Source of the DNA: Planctobacterium sp965279005
GTDB taxonomy: Bacteria > Pseudomonadota > Gammaproteobacteria > Enterobacterales > Alteromonadaceae
Length of the DNA stretch: 64,000 nt
Assembly (NCBI GenBank): GCA_965279005.1
Contig: CBDIHK010000021.1
Coordinates: 124,001-188,000, forward strand
Direction: 5' to 3'
In this document: positions 52,497 through 61,300 of the stretch, piece by piece
How positions within the stretch are numbered: the first letter of the stretch is position 1
How the letters are laid out: each line of letters opens with the position of its first letter
The notes under the pieces: model-generated
What the model was told of the DNA's origin: nothing
Database searches by the model: none
What the model saw: only the letters and a program-made list of their open reading frames with translations
Translations under genes and position numbers: made by a program

Positions 52497-53918
52497 ATGA
52501 GCGCACCTCGCGAAGAGTTTGGATCTCGCATTGGTTTTATCCTAGCTGCAGCTGGCTCCGCCGTTGGCATAGGCAACATGGTTGGATTTCCCGTTGCCGC
52601 CACGAAAAATGGTGGCGCTGCGTTTTTATTGATTTACGCATTATTCGTCTTTTTCATTTGCTTGCCGGTCATGCTTGCCGAAATGTCAGTAGGCCGTAAA
52701 ACCCGTAAAGACCCCTTAGGTGCTTACAGTGCTTTGACCAATAGGCAACAGCCGTGGCGCTTTGCCGGTTGGTTATCCATTATTACCCCCTTTATGATCG
52801 CCGTCTTTTATATGGTGATCACCGTTTGGATTTTTGGTTACTTGTTTTACTCAGTAACCGGGGATCTAGCCCAGCTCGCGGATCCAGACTACTTTGGTAG
52901 CTTCGTCAACACGCCAAGCATTTTTGCATTCATGGCAGTAGTTGCCTTTATCGTATATATGATTTTGCTCGGTGGCGTCAAAGAAGGTATCGAAAAAGCA
53001 GCCAAAGTGTTGATGCCAGCATTGTTTGTCATGTTGGTAGGCCTGGTTATCTTTGTACTGACCTTGGACAACGCATTTGCCGGGGTTCAGTATTACCTAG
53101 TACCCGACTTTAGCAAGATCGATGCGGGTGTGGTGAGCGCGGCCTTGAGCCAGGCCTTCTTTTCCCTGTCCTTAGGCATGGGCATTATGATCACCTATGG
53201 CTCCTATTTAAGCAGCCGCGATGGCATTCCCGGCTCGGCAAAGCTGGTTGCCTTGACTGACACAGCCGTTGCCTTTATCGCGGGCTTGATGATTATCCCG
53301 GCAGTATTCTCCTTCAATCCCAACACCAATACCGCAGAGCTTAGCGATTCATCTTTAAGCATGATCTTCAGCTTTTTACCTAAAATTTTCTTGGCCCTAC
53401 AGACCACTATTGGCTATGGACCTGCCAGTGTAGTCGCATCGGTGTTCTTTTTATTGGTGTTTTTTGCAGCCATAACATCCCTAGTATCCATCCTGGAGGT
53501 ACCCAATGCCGCCATCATGGATGAAAAAGGCTTTAGTCGCAAAAAATCCTTGATGGTGCTTGGTGCGGCCATGATATTTGTTGCCGCTATCTCAGCGACT
53601 TCTTTCGGTATGTTGGGCTTCACCACAGAATTTGTGAGCTACGCCGGCGCCAATAAGTCCTTCTTTGATGTAATTGTAGATGTGTTCTACGACACCATAT
53701 TGCCGCTGAATGGATTATTGATTTGTATCTTTGTGGTGTACCGCTGGAAGCGAAGCAACTTCCATGCGTCATTGGAAGAAGGTGAACCCAGCTACAAAAA
53801 TAGCATATTCGAGAAGTACGTAGACTTCTCGGTAGGTACCTTTATCCCAGTTATCCTACTACTGGTATTTATCAATACCGTCGCGATTAAGTTTTTTGGG
53901 ACTAGCCTTATAGGCTAA
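52497..53918 (+). CDS. Sodium-dependent transporter, NSS/SNF family
   Basis: A 473-residue sodium symporter of the LeuT type with about 11-12 membrane helices. The first helix EFGSRIGFILAAAGSAVGIG carries the Na+/substrate binding region. Substrates of bacterial NSS proteins are usually amino acids. RBS AAGGA is upstream. The 233 bases before it (52264-52496) show no convincing gene. Confidence 0.93.
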   Translation: MSAPREEFGSRIGFILAAAGSAVGIGNMVGFPVAATKNGGAAFLLIYALFVFFICLPVMLAEMSVGRKTRKDPLGAYSALTNRQQPWRFAGWLSIITPFMIAVFYMVITVWIFGYLFYSVTGDLAQLADPDYFGSFVNTPSIFAFMAVVAFIVYMILLGGVKEGIEKAAKVLMPALFVMLVGLVIFVLTLDNAFAGVQYYLVPDFSKIDAGVVSAALSQAFFSLSLGMGIMITYGSYLSSRDGIPGSAKLVALTDTAVAFIAGLMIIPAVFSFNPNTNTAELSDSSLSMIFSFLPKIFLALQTTIGYGPASVVASVFFLLVFFAAITSLVSILEVPNAAIMDEKGFSRKKSLMVLGAAMIFVAAISATSFGMLGFTTEFVSYAGANKSFFDVIVDVFYDTILPLNGLLICIFVVYRWKRSNFHASLEEGEPSYKNSIFEKYVDFSVGTFIPVILLLVFINTVAIKFFGTSLIG

Positions 53919-53958
53919 GCACCATGGCCTAACCATCGCATACCGTTGCTAAAAGGTG

Positions 53959-54768
53959 TTATTTCAACATATCAAATGGGCTTGGGTACAGTAAAGCCAA
54001 GCCCAGTTTATCCAAGGTGGCACTTGGATCCACCTGTTTACCTGTCTTTGGAGCCTCGGAATCATCAAAAAAAGTGGGCGGTTCTAGCTCCAGCTCAGTA
54101 GCAGCCCAACAATAGTACTCCATGCGTGAAGGGTGCTCTTGGGCACACAAATGGAAAGTATTGCCCCACAGTTTTTTTTCAATGATTTTGAGGATCGCGT
54201 TAATCACATCCTCTAAATGCACCAAATTCACCATCTTGTGGGAGGCCCAGAGCCCTTGTTTACCAGCTAAATGGTAGACGGGATGCCGGTCACCGCCCAC
54301 CAAGCCAGCTAGCCTCAAAACGCAGAACTGTCCGAAATAATTATCCCGCAAATGGGATTCAATATAGCAGTGGGCTTTGGCCGAATCTGTAATCGGATCC
54401 AGCTCACTGTTTTCCGTAATAATGCGGTAGCTCTCGCCATAGACAGCCGTGGTGCTAACAAACAACAGCCGTTTCTCCTTCGAGGCCAAACACTGGCGTA
54501 GTAACCTCAGCATGTTGGCTTGGAAAGACTCTTGCTCAAACTCTTGCCGCCCAGGCGGGATATTCACTATGAAGATATCGGCATCCCAGACACCCTCAGG
54601 GATAGACTCGTCGTGCAATGTAAAAGGGAACGCGGTGATCCCCTGGTTGGCAACCTCATCACAACCTGTTTGGTCGCGCTTGGTGGCTACAACATCATGG
54701 CCGGCACTTTGCAAGCGTTCACATAAAGGTACACCCAACCAACCGGCGCCAATGACTGCTATTTTCAT
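53959..54768 (-). CDS. NAD-dependent epimerase-like protein (YeeZ-like SDR)
   Basis: A 269-residue extended SDR. MKIAVIGAGWLGVPLCERLQ is the Rossmann motif; FVSTTAVYGES and VLRLAGLVGGDRHP are typical of the YeeZ-like group. The catalytic Tyr is in VYGE but the usual YxxxK is not clear, so enzymatic activity is uncertain. Confidence 0.88.
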   Translation of the reverse strand: MKIAVIGAGWLGVPLCERLQSAGHDVVATKRDQTGCDEVANQGITAFPFTLHDESIPEGVWDADIFIVNIPPGRQEFEQESFQANMLRLLRQCLASKEKRLLFVSTTAVYGESYRIITENSELDPITDSAKAHCYIESHLRDNYFGQFCVLRLAGLVGGDRHPVYHLAGKQGLWASHKMVNLVHLEDVINAILKIIEKKLWGNTFHLCAQEHPSRMEYYCWAATELELEPPTFFDDSEAPKTGKQVDPSATLDKLGLALLYPSPFDMLK

Positions 54769-54892
54769 TTATTTCCTATTAACACAATCGCTATAAAACC
54801 TGTGAGTCGAGATTTTTTGATCCAGCTCACTGCCAATATTGGGATTTTAAGGCATAATTACCAAATATAGTTCACAAAAAGAGAAATACGAG

Positions 54893-55081
54893 ATGGGTGA
54901 GTGGGGTTCAGCATTGCTTTTTGCTTTTGGTTTGGCATGTTTTGTCGTAGGCCTTAGCAGCATCATTACAGGTTTTATTTTGCCCAAGACCGATGATGTA
55001 CTTAAAAAACAAATAGAATATGGTTTCTTTGGAGCAGCAGGTATTGTACTGAGCTTGTTATTTGTTTATGCCCTTGCCTGA
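54893..55081 (+). CDS. Small two-helix membrane protein, hypothetical
   Basis: A 62-residue hydrophobic protein with two predicted helices (about residues 6-28 and 43-61) joined by a charged loop (KTDDVLKKQIEYG). AAGAGAAA lies upstream and a strong terminator follows, supporting a real gene. No family recognised. Confidence 0.6.
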   Translation: MGEWGSALLFAFGLACFVVGLSSIITGFILPKTDDVLKKQIEYGFFGAAGIVLSLLFVYALA

Positions 55082-55102
55082 ATAAATTGAAAACAACTAT
55101 CC

Positions 55103-55138
55103 AAAAAAAAACGCCACTCATATTACAGTGGCGTTTTT
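55103..55138. terminator. Bidirectional Rho-independent terminator
   Basis: ACGCCACT / AGTGGCGT with A-run before and T-run after; serves the small membrane protein and the convergent DUF2892 gene. Confidence 0.9.
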
Positions 55139-55154
55139 GTATTTGTGCGTTTTA

Positions 55155-55373
55155 TTAACTTCGGTAGTTCAAGTGGTAAGTATCAATACCTAGCACCTTG
55201 TACAATAAGCATACGCCGGTAGAACAGCTTATCCAGAGCAACGTACCTACAGTTACCATTATCCCTGTTACCACAGGGCTGAACATTTGTTCGGCCGCCA
55301 ATGCCAATAAAACACAAGCAATTATGCTGCGGATGGCGGTATCTAAAATACCTACATTGTCTTTGTCTTGCAT
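55155..55373 (-). CDS. DUF2892 family membrane protein
   Basis: A 72-residue protein with two helices (about residues 13-30 and 35-58): NVGILDTAIRSIIACVLLAL and STGVCLLYKVLGIDT fit DUF2892, the membrane part also found in YgaP rhodaneses. AGAGGG precedes the ATG. A perfect FNR site is placed at the class II activation distance, suggesting expression at low oxygen. Confidence 0.87.
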   Translation of the reverse strand: MQDKDNVGILDTAIRSIIACVLLALAAEQMFSPVVTGIMVTVGTLLWISCSTGVCLLYKVLGIDTYHLNYRS

Positions 55374-55405
55374 GGCTTAACCCTCTTTTTTAATTAACTG
55401 TCCTC

Positions 55406-55447
55406 ATTGTCTTAAAAATAGGCCAACTGGACTTTGATCACGATCAA
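55406..55447 (-). promoter_or_regulatory. FNR-dependent promoter of the DUF2892 gene
   Basis: TTGATCACGATCAA (55434-55447) matches TTGAT-N4-ATCAA exactly. On the minus strand a -10-like GACAAT (55411-55406) falls where a class II FNR promoter (site centred at -41.5) requires it, giving a start near 55399. The site is also 83 bases upstream of the divergent response-regulator gene. Confidence 0.7.
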
Positions 55448-55530
55448 GCCCTTTCGTTTTTGATTTTTCTGGTTTAGGGTTATAGCTATACTTCCTTTCA
55501 GTTCTTAGCTCAATTGGAGCAGCAAACGGA

Positions 55531-55953
55531 ATGGCAATAAACAAACCGAAAAAACCCAACATAATACTGATTGACGACGAAGAGCTAACCCAAGAACTGA
55601 TCCGGCATATGCTTCGGGAACTCGATTTGGGCGAAATCGCAATCTATAGCAGCTGTAGCAAGGCATTGGCCCGGATCAAAAAGGACGGTGAGCACTTTGA
55701 TCTGATCATCAGTGATTGGGAAGTGCCGGGAATGAACGGCCTGGATTTTCTCAAGGAATTTCGCAAGATCCAAAAAGATACCCCCTTTCTAATGGTAACC
55801 GGCAATGCATCAAAAGATTTGGTATTGAGTGCCATGAAAGCGGGCGTCACCGCATTTATTGCCAAACCTTTCACGGCCAACAGCCTATTGGAAAAAGTGC
55901 GCAAGCTAACCAGCGCCAAAGAGCTCGAAGCCCATAAAAAGCCCGTAAAGTAG
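55531..55953 (+). CDS. Single-domain response regulator (CheY-like)
   Basis: A 140-residue receiver-only protein. Acidic pocket DDEE near residue 16, phospho-acceptor Asp in LIISDWEVPGMNG near 58, MVTGNAS and AFIAKPF for the switch residues. No output domain, so it acts by protein contact. No cognate kinase is adjacent. Confidence 0.93.
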   Translation: MAINKPKKPNIILIDDEELTQELIRHMLRELDLGEIAIYSSCSKALARIKKDGEHFDLIISDWEVPGMNGLDFLKEFRKIQKDTPFLMVTGNASKDLVLSAMKAGVTAFIAKPFTANSLLEKVRKLTSAKELEAHKKPVK

Positions 55954-56011
55954 AAATTTTAGCTATAACATACACAGCTTCGATCTTGGCTTATTAAGCA
56001 ATACCGCTACA

Positions 56012-57175
56012 ATGGCGCTTTCCCATCGCAAGCAAGGTGCCCATACAGTGGATTTCGATAAACTTATCTCCCGAGAAGATACCTACTCACTAAAATGGCA
56101 AAAATATGCCGGCAAGGATATTTTGCCCATGTGGGTGGCAGATACCGAATTCCAGTGCGCCCAGCCAATTATTGATGCGGTCAAAGACCGGGCAGAACAC
56201 GGGGTGTTTGGCTACCACCTGCCAGCCCAATACCACCCCGCGAACCTAGCGGTGCAACACTGGTTAAAAACCCGTTACGGCTGGGACATTGATCTTGATT
56301 GGTTGGTATGGACACCGGGCGTAGTACCCGCATTTAACGTTGCCTGCCAGGCCTATTGCCAACCTGGCGACAAGGTCATAGTGCAAACCCCTAATTACCC
56401 GCCATTATTGGCTGCGCCAAAGTTAAATGGCTTGCAGAGGGTGGAAGTACCCACTGTCATTGAAAACGAGCGCTTTACTATTGACTTTGACGCCCTAGAG
56501 GAAGCAGCCCAGGATCCGGATTGCAAACTGTTTATTGTCTGCAACCCTATGAATCCTGTGGGTTCGGTATTCAGCACAGATGAACTGGCTAAAATAAGCC
56601 GTATTTGTCGCGAAAACGAAGTGTTATTGGTATCGGACGAAATCCATTGTGATTTAATCCTGGACGAAGACGCCAAACACCTGCCAGCGGGTATGCAACC
56701 TGAACTACAAAACCACAGTGTGACCCTGATGGCGGCAAGTAAAACCTTTAACGTCGCTGGCCTAGGCACCTCTTTTGCCATTATTCCCGATGCCAAAATG
56801 CGGCAGAGATTTGTCAACGCAGGTATGGGCACTGTGCCCTGGGTTACCATAATGGGCTTGGTAGCAACCGAGGCCGCCTTCACCCAATGTGATGGCTGGT
56901 ACCAAGGCCTATTGACCTACCTGCGCGGCAACCGCGCTTATTTGTATGAGCAGATCAACCAAATACCAGGGCTACACATGTTGCTGCCGCAGGCCACTTT
57001 TTTGGCCTGGATAGATGGCAGTGGCCTAGGTGTCGATTTGCCGCAAAAGTATTGTGAAGATAAGGGGGTCGGGCCGTCACCTGGCGCTGATTTTGGCGAT
57101 AAGCGATTTATCCGGATTAACTTTGGATGCCCCAGGCAGTATTTAGAAGAAGCGATAAAGCGTTTAAAGGCCTAA
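56012..57175 (+). CDS. PLP-dependent C-S lyase/aminotransferase (MalY/PatB family)
   Basis: A 387-residue fold type I PLP enzyme, likely cystathionine beta-lyase. PMWVADTEFQ near residue 40 and FGYHLP are PatB hallmarks; VCNPMNPVGSVF, VSDEIHCDLI and the PLP lysine in AASKTFNVAGLG follow. Family members usually begin near DFDKLI, so a GTG at 56048, with AAGG upstream, is a plausible alternative start. Confidence 0.92.
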   Translation: MALSHRKQGAHTVDFDKLISREDTYSLKWQKYAGKDILPMWVADTEFQCAQPIIDAVKDRAEHGVFGYHLPAQYHPANLAVQHWLKTRYGWDIDLDWLVWTPGVVPAFNVACQAYCQPGDKVIVQTPNYPPLLAAPKLNGLQRVEVPTVIENERFTIDFDALEEAAQDPDCKLFIVCNPMNPVGSVFSTDELAKISRICRENEVLLVSDEIHCDLILDEDAKHLPAGMQPELQNHSVTLMAASKTFNVAGLGTSFAIIPDAKMRQRFVNAGMGTVPWVTIMGLVATEAAFTQCDGWYQGLLTYLRGNRAYLYEQINQIPGLHMLLPQATFLAWIDGSGLGVDLPQKYCEDKGVGPSPGADFGDKRFIRINFGCPRQYLEEAIKRLKA

Positions 57176-57187
57176 TTACATTCTAGC

Positions 57188-57652
57188 TCATAACCAGCGG
57201 CGCACTTTGTTTAGATAGTCCTGGTAGGCTTGGCCAAACTTTGCTGCTAGGGCTTTTTCTTCCGGTACTATCTGGAACCGGTTCAAGTAGAGCACCAAAG
57301 CTGGCACCAGTAACAGTGCCAATAATTGGTTTAACCAAAATATATAGGCAGCTAATAACAACGCAAATCCCAAATACATTGGGTTGCGGCTATAGGCGAA
57401 AATACCGCTGCTAACAATAGCCGAACTGGTATCCGGTGCCGTTGGGTTTACTGTTGTGCTAGCACGCCTAAACTCATAGACAGCGGCTAGTATCACAGCG
57501 CCAGCCAAGATAGCCAAAACTATGGCACAGCCATGCGCAAGCACAGGCTCGAGGCCTGCCGATGGTAACCACTGTGCAAGCAAGTAGGCAGCGGCGCCCA
57601 GCATCAATAAAAGCAATAGTGGCGGTATCTTTAATTCTAAGCGTTGCAACAT
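57188..57652 (-). CDS. Isoprenylcysteine methyltransferase-like membrane protein
   Basis: A 154-residue protein with four hydrophobic segments. The block GIFAYSRNPMYLGFALLL and the C-terminal EEKALAAKFGQAYQDYLNKVRRW match the ICMT/PEMT-related methyltransferase family. The methyl acceptor in bacteria is not known. Confidence 0.87.
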   Translation of the reverse strand: MLQRLELKIPPLLLLLMLGAAAYLLAQWLPSAGLEPVLAHGCAIVLAILAGAVILAAVYEFRRASTTVNPTAPDTSSAIVSSGIFAYSRNPMYLGFALLLAAYIFWLNQLLALLLVPALVLYLNRFQIVPEEKALAAKFGQAYQDYLNKVRRWL

Positions 57653-57748
57653 ACACCTTTCTAATTTCTAAATCCTAGGCTGGATTCCCCCTAGCCTTTG
57701 CTGTCATTGGCTGGCAAACTGAGGCAATACCATCTTTGAACCTGCTTT

Positions 57749-58378
57749 ATGCCATATTCCAGCAGCCTACAACAACTTCAACAATTCTGCGACCAATTAG
57801 GCACAGACGACATTGTGCATAACCCAAATTATGTGCATGGACTGGTCTTTGCCGTTTGTGCTTGTCCGGAAATCCCCATGCCAGAGCAGTGGTTTCCCTG
57901 GGTAGTGAAACTGCCAGGTAGTATTGATGCCAAAAAAGTCGATGAGCTCAGCGACATTTTAATGCTGATGCTAAAAGAGCAGCTGTCGGCAATGCGGGAT
58001 AATACTGTTAGTTTGCCCGACAGCTGCATTTACCAATCGCACCCAGAACAACACCAATTGTGGATGCAAGGTTTGGTGGCCGGGCATGGGTTATTGGAGG
58101 GAACGTGGCAACAAGCCTGGTCGCAAGCGGAAGTTTCCAAGACAGTGCAAAAAGACCTAACCCGCTGTTTGCGTATGTTCACCACCTTTGCTAACACCGA
58201 ACTTGCGGTGCAACAGGCAAATCAACGTGGCGCAGAAGGGTTCGCAGAAAAATTGCCGCAATTGGCGCAAAGTGTACAGCCAATATTGAGGGACTACGTC
58301 AGGCTTGCAGGTGACCTAGCCAAGCACCTGCCAAACCAATTTGAGGTTTATCAAGACAAGCTTCCAACTTTGAATTGA
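57749..58378 (+). CDS. UPF0149 (YgfB/YecA) family protein
   Basis: A 209-residue all-helical protein with the UPF0149 features: HGLVFAVCACPEIP near residue 30, the WMQGLVAGHGLLEG block near 105 and a C-terminal LTRCLRMFTTFANTE. No SEC-C zinc tail is present. Function is not established for this branch. Confidence 0.85.
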   Translation: MPYSSSLQQLQQFCDQLGTDDIVHNPNYVHGLVFAVCACPEIPMPEQWFPWVVKLPGSIDAKKVDELSDILMLMLKEQLSAMRDNTVSLPDSCIYQSHPEQHQLWMQGLVAGHGLLEGTWQQAWSQAEVSKTVQKDLTRCLRMFTTFANTELAVQQANQRGAEGFAEKLPQLAQSVQPILRDYVRLAGDLAKHLPNQFEVYQDKLPTLN

Positions 58379-58395
58379 TAACCGTTAAACAGGCA

Positions 58396-61300
58396 CTACC
58401 CAATCACTTGGTTAAGCGACTCTAATAGTTGTTTCGCCTCCTTAAATTTGTACTTTTTCACTAACGCCACCACTTCATCAAGGATATTTTTCGCCTGTTC
58501 AGGTAATGCGAGCCGTTGTAACTGCGCAATGACGGGGTCACATTTTTTCGGGCGCTTGCTGTCAATGGCTTCCCCTAGCTGGGCAATAAGTTTGTGCAAC
58601 TGGCCAGTTGTTGCCTGCTGTTTAGGCGCAGAAGCTGCTGGGCGATTGGCCTCCGGAGCGGCTAATTGTGCTTCGATTTCCGCTACAAGTTTGTCTAGCT
58701 CTGACTGCACCTGCTGTACCTTTTCTGGCTGCTGGTCTACTTCAGCTTCTGCGGCAAGCTGGCTAAGTGTGGTTGCTCCTATATTAGCACTTAAGCCTTT
58801 TAGGGTATGCAGTTTCCGTGCGTACTCCTCACCTGATAAAGAGGCCAATTGCAGCCCCTGTTGTTTTTGTGCGAAATCGGCGATCACTTTCAAATACAAT
58901 TTGGCATTATTGGCAAACAGCCTAAGACCTTGGGCAGTTTCAATATGCACAAACTCCGGGATGGCCATTTCCACTGTATTTGCCGCTTGCCCAGTTGCAA
59001 CAGCTTGGTTCGCATAGGCTTTAGGTAAATACTTAAGCATGATCTGGTACAAGCCTAGTGCATCAACCGGCTTAGACAGGTGATCATCCATGCCAATAGA
59101 CTTGGCGTGTTCAATTTGCTCACGCATCGCATTCGCTGTAAGCGCCACTATCGGAATTTGGCTGTCGAACTCACGGATTTTCTGTGTGGCAGCGTAACCG
59201 TCTAATACAGGCATCTGCACATCCATCAAGATCAGATCAAACTGGTTGCTGTTAGCTAATTGCATGGCTTCAAGGCCGTTATTGGCCACTTTGACCTTGA
59301 GCCCAAATGGTTCCAGCATACCGATCACAATCTCTTGGTTAGTACTATTGTCCTCTACCAGCAATATCGGCCTGTCCCTATATTGGGTTAGCTGGCGCGA
59401 TGCTATCGATAGTTTTTCCTCTTGGTTTAGCTGCACGCCATTGGCATCAAACTCCAAAACTTTACTTAAGACATCCTCCAGTACTTCTGTAGATACCGGT
59501 TTTTGCAAGAACGTGCTAATCCCAACTTGGCGGGCATCCCGGATCACTTCATCTTCGCCATAGGCACTGATCATGATCACGGTTGGAATGGCATTTTGGT
59601 GCTGTGCAATTAAATCTTGGTAAAGCTTTTCCGTAGTTTGGATACCGTTCATGCCAGGCATCTGCCAATCCATCAGGATCACATCATATTGTTTGCTCTG
59701 GACGATAATGTTTTCAATGGCTTCTTCACCATTGGATACCAGATCGACATCAAACGCCATGTCAGACAACTGTTCCCGCAACAGCCCCCGCGTCACCGGG
59801 TCGTCATCAACAATGAGAATGCGTTTGCCATCATTTTGTTCTTTACTCAGATGGTGGTGTATAGGTTTGACGCTAATAGTAAAACCAAATTCACTACCCT
59901 CCCCCTCTTCGCTATCCACCCAAATGCGTCCACCCATTAGCTCGACTAATTGCTTACTAATTGCCAAGCCTAGTCCTGTCCCCCCATATTCACGGGTGGT
60001 ACTGGTGTCAGCTTGGGAAAATGAGTTAAACAATTTTTCTTGCTGCTCATCGCTCAGCCCAATTCCAGTATCTTTAACTAAAAAAATAAGCTGTTCGTCA
60101 GAATCCCGAGGACAGACATGGATATTGACACCACCGCTATTGGTAAACTTAATGCCGTTGTTGACTAAGTTGACTATCACTTGGGTAAGGCGGAGTGGGT
60201 CACCGATATAGTAGCGGCTCAGCCGGGGATCATATGAAACGGTGAGGGACAGCCCTTTTTGTTGTGCAGCAAAGTCCAAAGTCGCCAATGAGTGCTCAAT
60301 GGTGTCGATTAATTCAAACTCTATCGATTCAATTTCTAACTTACCGGCCTCAATTTTAGAAAAGTCGAGTATGTCGTTGATGATACCCAGCAACGAACGC
60401 GCTGAACGTTCAATATTCCTGACATAGCGTTCCTGTTTTTCACCCAGTTCGGTATTCAGTACTAGGTGCGACATACCCAGGATACCGTTCATCGGGGTGC
60501 GTATTTCGTGGCTCATATTGGCCAAAAAGTCGGATTTGGCCTGGGTTGCCGCCTCAGCGATTGCAGACGCTTCATGTGCTTCTTGCCTCGCCCTGGACAA
60601 TGCGTCATTGACCCTGCTTAAATGCCTGTTCCAAAAATAAAACAAGACAATAACAATGGTACTGCCGAACAAGATATAGAAAATCAGCTGATAGTTGGTT
60701 TCACTTTTGACCGTAACGCTATACCAACGGGACAAAATTGCGTCCACCTGTTGTTGGCCCACTTCATCCAATGCGGTTTGCAAAATGTTGGCTAATAGTG
60801 GTTGGTTTTTATTCACGGCTATCGACAAGCTTTCTTCAATGTCTAAGGTGCCCGCTATTTTTAAATCTATGTTGCGCCGTGTCTGCAGAATATATGAGGT
60901 AGTCAGCCAGGAGTCTGAATAGGCATAGACTTCTCCCGAACGCACTTTTTCCAAACCTTGCTCTTTATCATCAACCGTCACGATTTCAAAGTCGGGGTAT
61001 TTTTCCTTGAGAATGTTGTGATGAAAATAGCCTTCTATTAAGGCTACTTTGATTGCGCCTAAAGAACTTGGATCACTTACTATCGGCGCATCAAACCTGG
61101 TTACCAATACCAGAGGGTTGGTTAGGTAGGGTGATGTAAAGTTAAGATATTGCTCCCTTTCTGGTGTCTGTGTCGCCGCTAATAGCAAATCGCATTCGCC
61201 GCGCATAGTTTTGTCCAGTGCCATCGCCCAATTACCTGAGGGTATTAGTTTAAAAGGTGCTGGTATTTTTTCGGCAAGCAACTCCAATAAATCGCGGGTC

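Noticed and set aside
52315..52500. 61-codon frame ending at the NSS transporter start with an ATGA overlap
   Set aside because: The overlap looked like coupling, but there is no ribosome site, no conserved feature and no hydrophobic or repeat structure; treated as intergenic.
59651..60211. 186-codon plus-strand frame inside the giant kinase
   Set aside because: Antisense to conserved receiver and ATPase domains; no recognisable protein.
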